A stretch of DNA of 64,000 bases. Source: Sporosarcina luteola (GTDB lineage Bacteria; Bacillota; Bacilli; Bacillales_A; Planococcaceae). Positions 35,282-44,464 of the stretch are shown here, one piece after another. The notes beneath the pieces were generated by a model, which was given only the letters and a program-made list of their open reading frames with translations, was not told the origin of the DNA and did not search any database. Location of the stretch: the NCBI RefSeq assembly GCF_023715245.1, contig NZ_JAMBNV010000001.1:1116001-1180000 (forward strand). The letters are read 5' to 3'. The translations under genes and the position numbers were made by a program. Each line of letters opens with the position of its first letter. Positions within the stretch are counted from its first letter, which is position 1.

Positions 35282-35788
35282 ATGGTAAATGTCACTTTCA
35301 AACAAAATCCGGTCACATTGCTCGGTAAAGAAGTAACAGTAGGCGACAAAGCTCCAGATTTCACAGTACTATCCAACGATTTACAACCGGTTACGCTGAA
35401 TGATTCAAAAGGGAAAATCCGATTGATAAGCGTTGTTCCATCCATCGATACTGGTGTATGTTCTGAACAGACACGAAAATTCAGCCAAGAAGCGACTTCA
35501 CTCGGAGACGATGTGGAAGTGCTAACGATATCCGTCGATCTTCCTTTTGCGCAAGCGAGATGGGGTGCTGCGGAAGGTGTCAGCAATGTCCAGACGTTGT
35601 CGGATCACCGCGACCTGTCATTCGGGGAAGCGTACGGTGTCGTCATGAAAGAGCTGCGGCTATTAGCTCGCTCCATCTTCGTAGTCGACAAGAACGATAC
35701 AGTCAATTATGTCGAGTATGTAATGGAAGGCACAGACCATCCAGATTACGAAAAGGCGATTGCAGCCGTTAACGAATTGACAAAATAA
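35282..35788 (+). CDS. tpx: Thiol peroxidase lacking the resolving cysteine
   Basis: A 168-residue atypical 2-Cys peroxiredoxin by homology, reducing peroxides with thioredoxin. The peroxidatic cysteine is in [15 protein letters not shown] (Cys about 60). The normal resolving cysteine, which follows DLPFAQARW in B. subtilis Tpx, is a glycine here (RWGAAEG, codon GGT at 35562-35564). The protein has no other cysteine, so it must work as a 1-Cys enzyme or with an external thiol. The rest of the fold ([30 protein letters not shown]) is intact, so it is not a decayed gene. It sits between yteJ and ytxK with AGGAGGCG before the ATG. Confidence 0.93.
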   Translation: MVNVTFKQNPVTLLGKEVTVGDKAPDFTVLSNDLQPVTLNDSKGKIRLISVVPSIDTGVCSEQTRKFSQEATSLGDDVEVLTISVDLPFAQARWGAAEGVSNVQTLSDHRDLSFGEAYGVVMKELRLLARSIFVVDKNDTVNYVEYVMEGTDHPDYEKAIAAVNELTK

Positions 35789-35792
35789 TAAC

Positions 35793-35830
35793 GTGGCCCA
35801 CTCGGCAACGGGTGGGCCACATTACTGTTA
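35793..35830 (+). terminator. Hairpin after tpx
   Basis: GTGGCCCAC and GTGGGCCAC form a perfect 9-bp stem; the following ATTACTGTTAT is only weakly T-rich, so termination may be partial. Confidence 0.55.
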
Positions 35831-35875
35831 TAAATGGTTTTTAGCAAGGTATATTTTGGATTAGAGGGATACGAT

Positions 35876-36796
35876 ATGGTGACAAATACTGAACAGATCT
35901 TTACATTTTTAAATGAACACGCAGAATCTAACAAAGAAGACCTTTATTTGGAAGCAGTCATTGAAGCATGTCAGGAATGGCTGTCAGGGGAAAGAATGCC
36001 CCGACTGTCTCCTTCCGTGACAAAAGAGGAAATCCGAAGAGGAATTCAGCTCGCTGTCCTGAAAGGCATGAAAGAGCAAGCTCAACCGAATCATCAGATG
36101 ACACCAGATGCGATTGGCATGCTCATCGGGCATTTTGCAAACGAATTGATGCAGCACAAGGAGCAAGTTACCTTACTTGATCCAGCAGCAGGAACGGGCA
36201 ATTTGCTGTTCACAGTCATGAATGCAATCGGAGATAAAGCAACGGCGACATCGGTGGAAATTGATGAACTACTCGTCAGATTATCTGCCATCACTGCTGA
36301 ACTTCTCGAACAGCCTGTCCGCTTTTTCGTCCAAGATGCATTGCGTCCTTTACTCGTAGATCCTGTTGACTTGGTCGTATGTGATCTTCCGGTCGGTTAT
36401 TATCCTGATGACGACAATGCCATCAGCTTTGAAATGATGCCTGCGGAAGGACATGCATTTGCACATCATCTATTCATAGAACAATCGATGAATCACCTAA
36501 AGGAAGGTGGATACGCACTATTCCTAACGCCGGCATCCCTTTTTGAATCTGATCAGTCTGCAGAGCTGCATCGTTATTTGAAGAAGAATGCTGTCATCAG
36601 GGCGGTCCTTCAATTACCAGCTTCCTTATTCAGAAGCGTCGCACACGAAAAGAGCGTTTTCATCCTGCAGAAGCCGTACGCTGAAATGAAAGCCAAGCCG
36701 GATGTACTTCTGTCAAAAGTGCCGAATATGTCTGATAAACTGGCGATGTCCCGGTTCCTTGAACAGATTAAAGACTGGGTAAGTGAAGAATTATAA
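35876..36796 (+). CDS. ytxK: YtxK, N6-adenine-methyltransferase-like protein
   Basis: A 306-residue class I SAM-dependent methyltransferase related to the HsdM/N6-adenine DNA methylase fold (B. subtilis YtxK). The helical N-terminus (1-100) is followed by SAM motif I LLDPAAGTGNLLFTVMNAI, the acidic loop TSVEIDELLVRLSA, and a motif IV position reading VVCDLPVGYYPDD, where DNA/protein methylases have (N/D)PP(Y/F). Target is unknown. No restriction or specificity subunit is nearby, so this is not an R-M locus. The ATG at 35876 has AGAGGGAT upstream. In B. subtilis ackA follows; here it does not. Confidence 0.85.
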   Translation: MVTNTEQIFTFLNEHAESNKEDLYLEAVIEACQEWLSGERMPRLSPSVTKEEIRRGIQLAVLKGMKEQAQPNHQMTPDAIGMLIGHFANELMQHKEQVTLLDPAAGTGNLLFTVMNAIGDKATATSVEIDELLVRLSAITAELLEQPVRFFVQDALRPLLVDPVDLVVCDLPVGYYPDDDNAISFEMMPAEGHAFAHHLFIEQSMNHLKEGGYALFLTPASLFESDQSAELHRYLKKNAVIRAVLQLPASLFRSVAHEKSVFILQKPYAEMKAKPDVLLSKVPNMSDKLAMSRFLEQIKDWVSEEL

Positions 36797-36843
36797 GTTA
36801 TGCTGATATCCGATTATTGTTTTTAATTTATTGTATCTGAATT

Positions 36844-36883
36844 AACCCTTCTTATCCTTTCATGGATTTGAAGGGTTTTTTGC
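36844..36883 (+). terminator. ytxK terminator
   Basis: AACCCTTC pairs with GAAGGGTT around an 18-nt loop, followed by TTTTTTGC. Confidence 0.75.
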
Positions 36884-37033
36884 ACGGCGGGAGAATTGAA
36901 TTGGCTGTGTGATATTATCCCTTTCCTGCATACTTTAGTGAGAATAAGGGAAAGCATTTACAAGATGTAATTATGATTGTACTGTGTGAAAATTTTCAAG
37001 TCCTTAAATAATACAGAAGTGGTGATGAAAAAG

Positions 37034-37678
37034 ATGGGTGTACATCAATACTTTAAAAGCTTATCTGATTTAGAACAAATTATTCGTTGTCCAGGAAAGT
37101 TCAAATATCAGCACCATTCCGTCGCCAGTCATTCATTTAAGGTGGCGAAAATTGCTCAATTTCTTGGCACAGTTGAAGAGGATTGCGGCCAAAAAGTTGA
37201 CTGGAGAATTCTATATGAAAAGGCATTGAACCACGATTACGCGGAACTGTTTACCGGGGATATAAAGACGCCTGTAAAATATGCTTCGCAAGAGTTGAAG
37301 CAGCTATTCAGTGAAGTGGAGGAAGAAATGACGAGGAAGTTCGTAGAAAAGGAACTTCCACAAGAGTTTCAAGCCATTTATTTGGAAAGATTTAAAGAAG
37401 GTAAAGATGAGACATTGGAAGGGCGCATTCTATCAGTAGCTGATAAAATCGATCTGCTCTATGAAGCATTTGGTGAAATTCAAAAGGCTAATCCGGAGCC
37501 ATTGTTTTTAGAGATATACGAAGAAGCACTACGAACAATATTGCTGTTTCAAGACATGAATTGTGTAAAATACTTCCTGGAACATATTCTAACTGATATG
37601 CTTTCTGAACGATTCACTGAACATGACGAGTTGACAGGCATTGCAATGCAAATAATAGAAGAGCAGGGAGGTTATTAA
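37034..37678 (+). CDS. YfbR-like HD-domain 5'-nucleotidase
   Basis: A 214-residue HD-superfamily protein resembling YfbR-type dNMP 5'-nucleotidases. Metal-binding residues are visible: H in HHSVASHSFKVAKIA (about 27-41), the HD pair in KALNHDYAELFTGDIKTPVK (about 70-89) and the distal Asp in LSVADKIDLLYEA (about 134-146). The signature HDxxEx(x)TGDIxTPVK is that of the family, so hydrolysis of deoxynucleoside monophosphates is the likely reaction. The ATG at 37034 has GTGGTGAT 7 nt upstream; 37025 is an alternative. It stands where B. subtilis has ackA and is flanked by terminators. Confidence 0.82.
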   Translation: MGVHQYFKSLSDLEQIIRCPGKFKYQHHSVASHSFKVAKIAQFLGTVEEDCGQKVDWRILYEKALNHDYAELFTGDIKTPVKYASQELKQLFSEVEEEMTRKFVEKELPQEFQAIYLERFKEGKDETLEGRILSVADKIDLLYEAFGEIQKANPEPLFLEIYEEALRTILLFQDMNCVKYFLEHILTDMLSERFTEHDELTGIAMQIIEEQGGY

Positions 37679-37722
37679 ACATTAAACATACATCAATGAA
37701 CTGCTTAAAGGTTTTTAAAATT

Positions 37723-37760
37723 CGAACCTGCCCATTATGCCGGGCAGGTTCGTATTCTTT
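37723..37760. terminator. Bidirectional terminator between HD gene and uspA
   Basis: CGAACCTGCCC pairs perfectly with GGGCAGGTTCG. It separates two convergent genes. Confidence 0.85.
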
Positions 37761-37763
37761 CCG

Positions 37764-38210
37764 TCAAACTTCAGGTGTACGAACAACGAGAACGTCGCAT
37801 GCTGCTGAACGGACTATATTTTCGGATACACTGCCGATGAGGAAACGCTCTACTGTGTTCAAGCCGGTTGCACCACAAATGATGAGATCCACATTAAGCT
37901 TTTTCGATAGCTCGCGGGAAATCATCGTTTTCGGTGAACCGTATTCTACGACGATGTTTACCTTCTTCAACCCGGCCGCCTCTGCTTCTTGCTTGTACTC
38001 CGTCAGCAGCTCTTCGGCGAATTTATGTGCCCGTTCCGCGATGGATCGATCGTATGCTTCAACAGCCGCATAGGAACGAGTATCAATGATGTTCACCAAG
38101 TTCAATGTTGCATCATTGCGCGCTGCAATGCCCATCGCCTTTTTGAATGCCCAACTGGATTCCTTCGATCCATCCACAGCCACGATAATTTGCTCGTATT
38201 TTAATACCAT
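37764..38210 (-). CDS. Universal stress protein (UspA family)
   Basis: A 148-residue single-domain UspA protein. The ATP-binding signature GATGLNTVERFLIGSVSENI (GxxG-x9-GS type) is complete near residues 112-131 and the N-terminal IIVAVDGSKESSWAFKKA holds the conserved Asp, so it probably binds ATP. It is cytoplasmic. The ATG at 38210 has GGAGTGAT 4 nt upstream; a GTG at 38219 is possible. A sigma-B-like promoter stands about 60 bp upstream, fitting general stress induction. Precise function is unknown, as for most of the family. Confidence 0.9.
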   Translation of the reverse strand: MVLKYEQIIVAVDGSKESSWAFKKAMGIAARNDATLNLVNIIDTRSYAAVEAYDRSIAERAHKFAEELLTEYKQEAEAAGLKKVNIVVEYGSPKTMISRELSKKLNVDLIICGATGLNTVERFLIGSVSENIVRSAACDVLVVRTPEV

Positions 38211-38271
38211 ACCAATCACTCCATCCTACAGATTTATATTTACATTTACTAACTTCGATATTGATTTAACT

Positions 38272-38296
38272 AAACCCTTTTCTGTTTGTTGGAAAC
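38272..38296 (-). promoter_or_regulatory. Putative sigma-B promoter of uspA
   Basis: The minus strand reads GTTTCC (38296-38291), 13 nt, GGGTTT (38277-38272), fitting GTTTAA-N12-15-GGGWAW with mismatches at the ends of each box. Confidence 0.4.
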
Positions 38297-38548
38297 TCAA
38301 ATCGGTATCGTTGGAATATGTCTAAGAAATGTCGGGTGTATTAATACTATTCCCTTTACAACCTTCAAAAAACATAGGATGGTAATTCGGAACCTTCAGA
38401 ACAGAAATAGAACGATAGTAGGTTGAAGAATTTGTTTATTATATTTATAGCGCAAATTCTTTTAACTTCTGATAGAATTGTAGTAATTGGTCTTGTCGAA
38501 TTGTCGATTTGTGGCCAACTAACTTTCTTGTATATAGGAGGATCAGAA
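38297..38548. other. Upstream region of ald
   Basis: About 250 bp of AT-rich sequence between uspA and ald. Apart from the uspA promoter candidate at its left edge and the ald ribosome site (ATAGGAGGATC) at its right edge, I see no confident promoter, operator, repeat or gene. Confidence 0.5.
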
Positions 38549-39664
38549 ATGCGTATTGGGATTCCAAAAGAAGTGAAGAATAATGAAAATCGGGTGGCAA
38601 TGACACCTGCAGGCGCATACAACTTGAAGTCAGCAGGCCATGAAGTACTGATTGAAACTGGTGCAGGACTAGGTTCCAGCTTTACTGATGAGGATTATAT
38701 CGAGGCTGGGGCGACGATCGTAGCTACAGCGAAAGAAGCCTGGGATGTAGATATGGTCATGAAAGTGAAAGAACCGCTTGCTTCCGAGTACGGCTATTTC
38801 CGTGAAGGGCTGATCCTGTTCACTTATCTGCATCTTGCCCCTGAATTGGAATTGACAAAAGCAATGCTAGATAGCAAAGTTGTCGGCATCGCCTATGAAA
38901 CTGTGCAAGTGAATAATTCTTTACCGTTGCTTGCACCGATGAGTGAAGTTGCTGGACGTATGGCAACTCAAATCGGCGCGCAATATCTTGAAAAGATTAA
39001 CGGAGGAAAAGGAATTCTTCTTTCAGGAGTCCCAGGCGTATCCCGCGGAAAAGTCACTGTAATCGGTGGTGGACAGGCGGGAACGAACGCGGCGAAAATC
39101 GCTGTCGGCATGGGTGCGAACGTTACTGTGCTCGACTTGTCTGTAGACCGTCTTCGCCAATTGGATGAAATGTTCGGTGATAGCATTCAGACACTTGTTT
39201 CCAACCCGTTCAATATCGCAGAATCGGTTAAGGATTCCGATCTCGTTATCGGCTGTGTATTGATTCCAGGTGCTAAAGCGCCGAAATTGGTTTCGGAAGA
39301 GATGGTCAAATCGATGAAGCCAGGCTCGGTTCTTGTCGATATCGCAATCGACCAAGGCGGAATCTTCGAAACATCCGACCGCGTGACGACCCATGATAAT
39401 CCTACTTATGAGAAACATGGTATCGTCCACTATGCAGTTGCGAACATGCCAGGAGCTGTGCCACGTACATCGACAATGGCATTGACGAACGTTACAGTTC
39501 CATATGCATTGCAAATTGCGAATAAAGGCTATAAACAAGCTTGTTTGGATAATGCTGCATTGCAAAAAGGAATCAACACATTGGAAGGTCATGTAACATA
39601 TAAAGCTGTTGCAGACGCGCAGGGCATAGAGTATGTTCCGGCTGAAACGCTATTAAGTAAATAA
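38549..39664 (+). CDS. ald: Alanine dehydrogenase
   Basis: A 371-residue NAD-dependent enzyme that interconverts alanine and pyruvate plus ammonia, important for alanine use and for normal sporulation in B. subtilis. It starts [20 protein letters not shown], has the catalytic region [10 protein letters not shown], the Rossmann loop [20 protein letters not shown] (about 172-191) and [13 protein letters not shown]. Length matches the family (371-378). The ATG at 38549 follows AGGAGGATC; a longer in-frame start at 38423 adds a hydrophobic peptide not found in the family and is rejected. Monocistronic, ended by a strong shared terminator. Confidence 0.97.
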   Translation: MRIGIPKEVKNNENRVAMTPAGAYNLKSAGHEVLIETGAGLGSSFTDEDYIEAGATIVATAKEAWDVDMVMKVKEPLASEYGYFREGLILFTYLHLAPELELTKAMLDSKVVGIAYETVQVNNSLPLLAPMSEVAGRMATQIGAQYLEKINGGKGILLSGVPGVSRGKVTVIGGGQAGTNAAKIAVGMGANVTVLDLSVDRLRQLDEMFGDSIQTLVSNPFNIAESVKDSDLVIGCVLIPGAKAPKLVSEEMVKSMKPGSVLVDIAIDQGGIFETSDRVTTHDNPTYEKHGIVHYAVANMPGAVPRTSTMALTNVTVPYALQIANKGYKQACLDNAALQKGINTLEGHVTYKAVADAQGIEYVPAETLLSK

Positions 39665-39665
39665 T

Positions 39666-39706
39666 AAAACATGCTGTCCGATTTATTTCGGACAGCATGT
39701 TTTCAA
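39666..39706. terminator. Bidirectional terminator between ald and pepQ
   Basis: AAAACATGCTGTCCGA pairs perfectly over 16 bp with TCGGACAGCATGTTTT around TTTATT. Confidence 0.93.
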
Positions 39707-39708
39707 TT

Positions 39709-40806
39709 TTAAGGCTGGATAATCTGCAGTTCTTTCGGGAATTTCGTTAGTAATTCTACACCGTCAGAAGTGACGACTAGATCATCTTCGATTCGCACTC
39801 CCGTAATTTCAGGATGATAAATCCCCGGTTCGACAGTGAATACCATTCCTTCAATGAGTTCCATTTCATTTGTTCCTGTAATTGAAGGGAATTCATGTAC
39901 GGAAATGCCAAGCCCGTGTCCAAGTCGGTGCGTGAAATACTCACCGTAGCCTGCTACCTTAATGACATCCCTTGCGGCTTTATCCAAGTCCATTGCTTTC
40001 ACGCCAGGACGAACCATGTCGATTGCTGTCTGTTCTGCCTTTTTGACAGTTTCATAAATTTCACGCTGTTTTTCGGAAGGTTCGCCAAATGCGACTGTCC
40101 TTGTAATATCTGAACAATATCCCTCGTATACGACACCAAGGTCGAACAGGATGAAATCACCTTTTTGGATTTTCCGGTCTCCCGGCGTTCCGTGCGGGGA
40201 AGCGGTTTTAGGACCGGATAATACCATCGTGTCGAAGGACATCTTTTCTGCGCCCATTTTTTTCATTTCAAATTCAATTGCCATGAGAATTTCAAGCTCG
40301 GTTTTCCCTTCGGCGATCTCTTTGCAGCCGATTTCGATTGCTTGATCTGCCAATGCTGCTGCCTTGCGCAACTTTACAAGCTCATCCTCGCTTTTGATAT
40401 TTCTCATTTTATTCAGTTGTTCGTCGAGACGTTGGAATGATGCTCCTTCGAAAAGTTGTTCCATCCGTTCTAGGCGTTCGACGGTTAAATGGGATTTTTC
40501 GATTGCAATTGTCTGAAGAGGAACTCCTCTATTCACGGCTGCGGTGGCGAGAACTTCCCAAGCATCCTCCGTATCCTGATGCCCAACTGCTTCAAATGTC
40601 CAACCGGAAGCCTTCAAATCAGGCACTTCCATTAGAGGACAGATGACGAATGGTTCTGATTCCTTGAAAATCATGACACCTAATAGCCTTTCATGTGGTT
40701 CACTGCGGAATCCGGAAACATAAAAAACATTGTCTGGAGTTGTAATGAAAGCTGCATCCACATTGTTTTCTTGCAGGTAACTTTTTATTTCAGTAATTTT
40801 ATTCAA
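39709..40806 (-). CDS. M24-family Xaa-Pro dipeptidase
   Basis: A 365-residue two-domain metallopeptidase (creatinase/prolidase N-terminal domain about 1-130, pita-bread catalytic domain about 135-365). The five dinuclear metal ligands are all seen: Asp in [14 protein letters not shown], Asp in SDITRTV, His in [13 protein letters not shown], Glu in FTVEPGIY and Glu in [10 protein letters not shown]. Close to B. subtilis YkvY/PepQ; it should release amino acids from X-Pro dipeptides. The TTG start at 40806 is preceded by GGAGGGATAAGG. Monocistronic, divergent from ytkL. Confidence 0.92.
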   Translation of the reverse strand: MNKITEIKSYLQENNVDAAFITTPDNVFYVSGFRSEPHERLLGVMIFKESEPFVICPLMEVPDLKASGWTFEAVGHQDTEDAWEVLATAAVNRGVPLQTIAIEKSHLTVERLERMEQLFEGASFQRLDEQLNKMRNIKSEDELVKLRKAAALADQAIEIGCKEIAEGKTELEILMAIEFEMKKMGAEKMSFDTMVLSGPKTASPHGTPGDRKIQKGDFILFDLGVVYEGYCSDITRTVAFGEPSEKQREIYETVKKAEQTAIDMVRPGVKAMDLDKAARDVIKVAGYGEYFTHRLGHGLGISVHEFPSITGTNEMELIEGMVFTVEPGIYHPEITGVRIEDDLVVTSDGVELLTKFPKELQIIQP

Positions 40807-40918
40807 CCTTATCCCTCCGATATTAACTTACTCACCATACATATCATATCAAAAAAGAGGGTTTTCCGGTAAGATAAAGAAGTATAGTATGTATGAACAG
40901 ATTTGGAGGGATTTGCAA

Positions 40919-41599
40919 ATGAAAATTTCTTATCACGGACATTCTGTCGTGAAAATTGAGACAGAAGGAAAGACATTATTGATTGATCCGTTCATCACTG
41001 GCAATGAACTGACGGACTTGGATGCTTCAGTACAGAATCCCGATGTGATCCTGCTGACGCACGGACATAACGATCATGTCGGAGATACGTTTGACATAGC
41101 AAAACGATGCAATCCACTTATCGTTGCGCCGAATGAACTAGCCGTCTACTTAGGTTGGCAAAACTTAAATACGCACGGAATGAACATCGGAGGCTCCTAT
41201 ACATTCGATTTCGGGACAGTGAAATATACACAAGCGTTCCATAGTTCTTCCTACACGACACCTCAGAACGAAATCATCTATACAGGCATGCCAGCAGGGA
41301 TTTTGTTCACTGCCGAAGGAAAAACAATATACCACGCAGGCGATACATCCCTTTTCGGCGATATGGCTATCATCGGAAGACAGCATTCCATCGACATCGC
41401 TTTTTTGCCAATCGGCGATAATTTTACGATGGGGCCTGAAGATGCCGCCGCTGCTGTTGAATTGCTGAATCCGAAGGTTGTCGTTCCTATCCATTACGAT
41501 ACATTCCCGCCGATTAGGCAAAACCCGCAAACGTTCAAGGATCTTGTCGCTAACCACGAAGTCAAGATTATGAAAGCGGGAGATTCACTGGAATTATAA
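40919..41599 (+). CDS. ytkL: UPF0173 metal-dependent hydrolase YtkL
   Basis: A 226-residue metallo-beta-lactamase-fold protein. The metal-binding motif is [11 protein letters not shown] (HxHxDH), with downstream His in [12 protein letters not shown] and the final His in [12 protein letters not shown]. The UPF0173 family has no established substrate. The ATG at 40919 has TTGGAGGGATTT upstream; a longer frame from 40889 runs through the ribosome site and is rejected. Position next to ytoI is conserved with B. subtilis. A good terminator follows. Confidence 0.93.
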   Translation: MKISYHGHSVVKIETEGKTLLIDPFITGNELTDLDASVQNPDVILLTHGHNDHVGDTFDIAKRCNPLIVAPNELAVYLGWQNLNTHGMNIGGSYTFDFGTVKYTQAFHSSSYTTPQNEIIYTGMPAGILFTAEGKTIYHAGDTSLFGDMAIIGRQHSIDIAFLPIGDNFTMGPEDAAAAVELLNPKVVVPIHYDTFPPIRQNPQTFKDLVANHEVKIMKAGDSLEL

Positions 41600-41607
41600 A
41601 TACCGTC

Positions 41608-41643
41608 ACCGATCCGGAAAGCACATCACCGGATCGGTTTTTC
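41608..41643 (+). terminator. ytkL terminator
   Basis: ACCGATCCGG pairs with CCGGATCGGT, followed by TTTTTCT. Confidence 0.9.
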
Positions 41644-41749
41644 TATAAGCCCGTATTCGATCATTTATCGACCTGAGTCTTCCTGCAAATACTATTCTTT
41701 CCGATGTATGATAAAATGGGAGCAGGTAAAAAGAGAAAAAGGTGAAAAA

Positions 41750-43057
41750 ATGTCGACAAAACATGAGCTGATATTACGCTATATCGAAGGATTGGCAGTC
41801 GGCGAGAAAATATCAGTCCGCCAAGTTGCCAAGGCCTTATCCGTCAGTGAAGGAACGGCATATAGGGCAATAAAAGAAGCTGAAAACCAGAAGCTTGTGA
41901 ATACGATTGAACGGGTTGGCACGATTCGTATTGAAAAAAAGAAAAAAGAGAATATCGAAAGGCTGACATTTGCCGAAGTCGTTAATATTGTAGATGGTGT
42001 CGTACTCGGAGGAAGAGACGGGCTTCATAAGACTTTGACCAAATTCGTCATCGGGGCGATGCAGCTCGATGATATGAGGCGGTATATAGATGCAGGCAGC
42101 TTATTGATCGTCGGGAACAGGCTCAAGGCACATGAACTTGCGTTAAGTGCAGGTGCGGCAGTCCTTGTCACTGGAGGTTTCGATGTTGCCGATGAAGCTA
42201 AGAAACTGGCGAATGAATTAAATTTACCAATCATTTCATCCAGTTATGACACATTCACAGTTGCAACGATGTTGAACCGTGCAATTTATGACCAATTGAT
42301 AGAAAAGGAAATACTTCTTGTGGAGGACATACTAACTCCTCTCGCTGAGACAATCACGTTTTCGCCGAAGGATAATGTAGCTCATTTCAATGGAGTGAAC
42401 CAGAAAACGGCACATTCGGGATATCCGGTCATTGATCGGAATGGAAAATTGATTGGAATAGTAACTTCCCGTGATGCTGTCGGAAAGCTTGGGACCGATC
42501 TGATTGAGAAAGTGATGACACAAAACCCGATCACTGTGAATGGGAAAACGAGCGTAGCTTCCGCGGGGCATAGCATGATATGGGAGGGCATTGATTTGAT
42601 GCCTGTCGTCAGCGATAGCGGAATTCTCGAAGGAATCATTAGCCGCCAAGATGTCCTGAAAGCGTTTCAGATGACCCAAAGGCAACCGCAACAAGGAGAA
42701 AAAATCGATGATATCGTAAAGGGTCAAATGAAAGCTGTGCCTGATCAGCCGCTAAATATCGAATTCACTGTCGTTCCACAAATGACGAACCAATTGGGGT
42801 CTCTATCATACGGAGCCCTGACGACATTATTGACGGACGTCGGAAATCGAGCAATCAAAATGCGGAAAAGGGGAGAAAGCGTTCCCGAAAACATGACCAT
42901 CTACTTCATTAAGCATGTTCAGCTCGGAAATACTGTAATTGTTGAACCAAGAATCCTTCATATGAGCAGGAGATTCGTCAAAGTGGATTTCGATCTTTTC
43001 TCGGATTCGGAACTAATCGCCAAAGCGATGGTTATGTATCAGCTTTTCGATAGATAA
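41750..43057 (+). CDS. ytoI: HTH-DRTGG-CBS-CBS-hotdog protein YtoI
   Basis: A 435-residue multidomain protein matching B. subtilis YtoI (439). In order: a winged helix-turn-helix (about 1-62, ISVRQVAKALSVSEGTAYRAIKEAE), a DRTGG-like domain (about 70-185), two CBS motifs (about 190-305, with YPVIDRNGKLIGIVTSRDAV and LMPVVSDSGILEGIISRQDVLKAF) and a C-terminal hotdog/thioesterase-like domain (about 320-435). It is probably a transcription regulator that senses an adenine nucleotide or acyl-type ligand; targets are unknown. The ATG at 41750 is used (AAAAAGGTGAAAAA upstream). Monocistronic. Confidence 0.9.
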   Translation: MSTKHELILRYIEGLAVGEKISVRQVAKALSVSEGTAYRAIKEAENQKLVNTIERVGTIRIEKKKKENIERLTFAEVVNIVDGVVLGGRDGLHKTLTKFVIGAMQLDDMRRYIDAGSLLIVGNRLKAHELALSAGAAVLVTGGFDVADEAKKLANELNLPIISSSYDTFTVATMLNRAIYDQLIEKEILLVEDILTPLAETITFSPKDNVAHFNGVNQKTAHSGYPVIDRNGKLIGIVTSRDAVGKLGTDLIEKVMTQNPITVNGKTSVASAGHSMIWEGIDLMPVVSDSGILEGIISRQDVLKAFQMTQRQPQQGEKIDDIVKGQMKAVPDQPLNIEFTVVPQMTNQLGSLSYGALTTLLTDVGNRAIKMRKRGESVPENMTIYFIKHVQLGNTVIVEPRILHMSRRFVKVDFDLFSDSELIAKAMVMYQLFDR

Positions 43058-43070
43058 TTGCTGGAATAAA

Positions 43071-43100
43071 AAAACTGATGCGGCGGTAGCATCAGTTTTC
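43071..43100. terminator. Bidirectional terminator between ytoI and ytpI
   Basis: AAAACTGATGC pairs perfectly with GCATCAGTTTT around GGCGGTA. Confidence 0.9.
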
Positions 43101-43412
43101 ATTCAGCTTAGTCTCTTCATCAATAAATTGTTTATAGTGCTTTGCAGCTTTCGTATTAAAGAAAATGATATAAGCGCCTAGTACAATGAAAAGACTGGAA
43201 ACGACATACGTTGCAATCCCTTCGAACAGAAGAAGCTGGTTAATTCCGAAGAAGAAAAGTAATCCGCCCAGAAAAGTACCAGCTTTGCTTGCAAAGTACT
43301 GTTTCCGGATTGGGAACACTTGACGTGTTCTGAATTGACGGGTTTTAAAATAAAAATAATAGACGCCTGATGCAATAATAAGAAAGACAAGTACAAAATT
43401 GAGTGTTTTCAT
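43092..43412 (-). CDS. ytpI: YtpI-family small membrane protein
   Basis: A 106-residue protein with three hydrophobic segments (about 4-22, 43-64 and 68-86) and a charged C-terminus (KHYKQFIDEETKLNEN). It corresponds in size, topology and position to B. subtilis YtpI, whose function is unknown. GGAGGC precedes the ATG on the minus strand. Its last codons overlap the shared terminator. It lies divergently from nrnA. Confidence 0.85.
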   Translation of the reverse strand: MKTLNFVLVFLIIASGVYYFYFKTRQFRTRQVFPIRKQYFASKAGTFLGGLLFFFGINQLLLFEGIATYVVSSLFIVLGAYIIFFNTKAAKHYKQFIDEETKLNEN

Positions 43413-43503
43413 AAAAGAGCCTCCATCAAATAACTTCTTTCATTGTAGCGGCTTTTTTCAGTAAATGCGAACAGAAATCATTGAATACCGGAGGAATCAC
43501 AAA

Positions 43504-44445
43504 TTGAAACGACAAATCATCGACACAATTGAACAATACGACACAATCATCATTCATCGCCATGTTCGGCCCGATCCGGATGCATACGGGTCGCAAGTCG
43601 GCTTGAAGGAATTGATAACAACCAATTATCCTGACAAGAAAGTGTATGCATCCGGGACGCATGATGATATGCTCACTTATTTAGCAAATCAGGATGAAGT
43701 AGGGCCTGATGATTATAAAAACGCACTTGTCATCGTTACCGATACGGGCAATACTGAGCGGATTGATGCAGAGTTTTATGAGAAAGCCGATTTTTTACTA
43801 AAGATCGATCACCATCCGAATGTCGACCCATACGGAGATATGAGATGGGTGGATACTGATGCAAGCTCCACTTCCGAAATGATTTATCTGCTATTTGAAG
43901 AAGGGGAAAAGCATTATGGATGGAAGATGTCTGATGCTTGTGCCCGTTTGCTATTCGCTGGAATTGTAGGAGATACAGGCAGATTCCTTTTCCCAAGTGC
44001 GACTGTAAGGACATTCGAAATTGCAAGCGGTTTAATCAAATATGATTTTGATCGGACGAAACTCTTCGCGGAAATGTATGAAGAAGACCGTAGATTGCTC
44101 CACTTGAAAGGTTATATGTATCAACAATTCACGATTGATGAAAACGGAGCGGCTTTCATTAAAATCGACAAATCGATTCTGGAAAAGTTCGGCGTAACCG
44201 CGAGTGAGACATCCCAACTTGTAGGAGCGCTCGGGGATGTGAAGGGAATTTGCGCATGGGTCATTTTTGTCGAAGAAGAGGATCAGATTCGTGTACGATT
44301 CCGTTCAAAAGGGCCGATTATCAATAAACTCGCTGCTGAATATGACGGCGGGGGACATCCGCTCGCTTCGGGGGCGTCCATTTATTCGTGGGATAAAGCG
44401 GATGAGGTCATTGCGAAATTGAAAGAATTATGTGCAATGAAGTAA
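43504..44445 (+). CDS. nrnA: Bifunctional oligoribonuclease / pAp phosphatase NrnA
   Basis: A 313-residue DHH-DHHA1 phosphoesterase that degrades 2-5 nt nanoRNAs and dephosphorylates 3'-phosphoadenosine 5'-phosphate. Motifs: IIHRHVRPDPDAYGSQ (I), ALVIVTDTGNTERID (II), LLKIDHHPN (DHH), FAGIVGDTGRF (IV) and the DHHA1 GGGHPLASGAS. Length equals B. subtilis NrnA (313). The TTG at 43504 follows CCGGAGGAATC; the longer frame from 43465 has no ribosome site. The gap to dnaE is only 19 nt; the ytrHI genes found there in B. subtilis are missing. Confidence 0.96.
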   Translation: MKRQIIDTIEQYDTIIIHRHVRPDPDAYGSQVGLKELITTNYPDKKVYASGTHDDMLTYLANQDEVGPDDYKNALVIVTDTGNTERIDAEFYEKADFLLKIDHHPNVDPYGDMRWVDTDASSTSEMIYLLFEEGEKHYGWKMSDACARLLFAGIVGDTGRFLFPSATVRTFEIASGLIKYDFDRTKLFAEMYEEDRRLLHLKGYMYQQFTIDENGAAFIKIDKSILEKFGVTASETSQLVGALGDVKGICAWVIFVEEEDQIRVRFRSKGPIINKLAAEYDGGGHPLASGASIYSWDKADEVIAKLKELCAMK

Positions 44446-44464
44446 CGGTTCGGAGGGATTTTCA

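Noticed and set aside
35876..36796. Restriction-modification system
   Set aside because: YtxK has an adenine-methylase-like fold, but no specificity subunit or nuclease is nearby and its motif IV is not a normal NPPY; it is a conserved Bacillales housekeeping-type gene.
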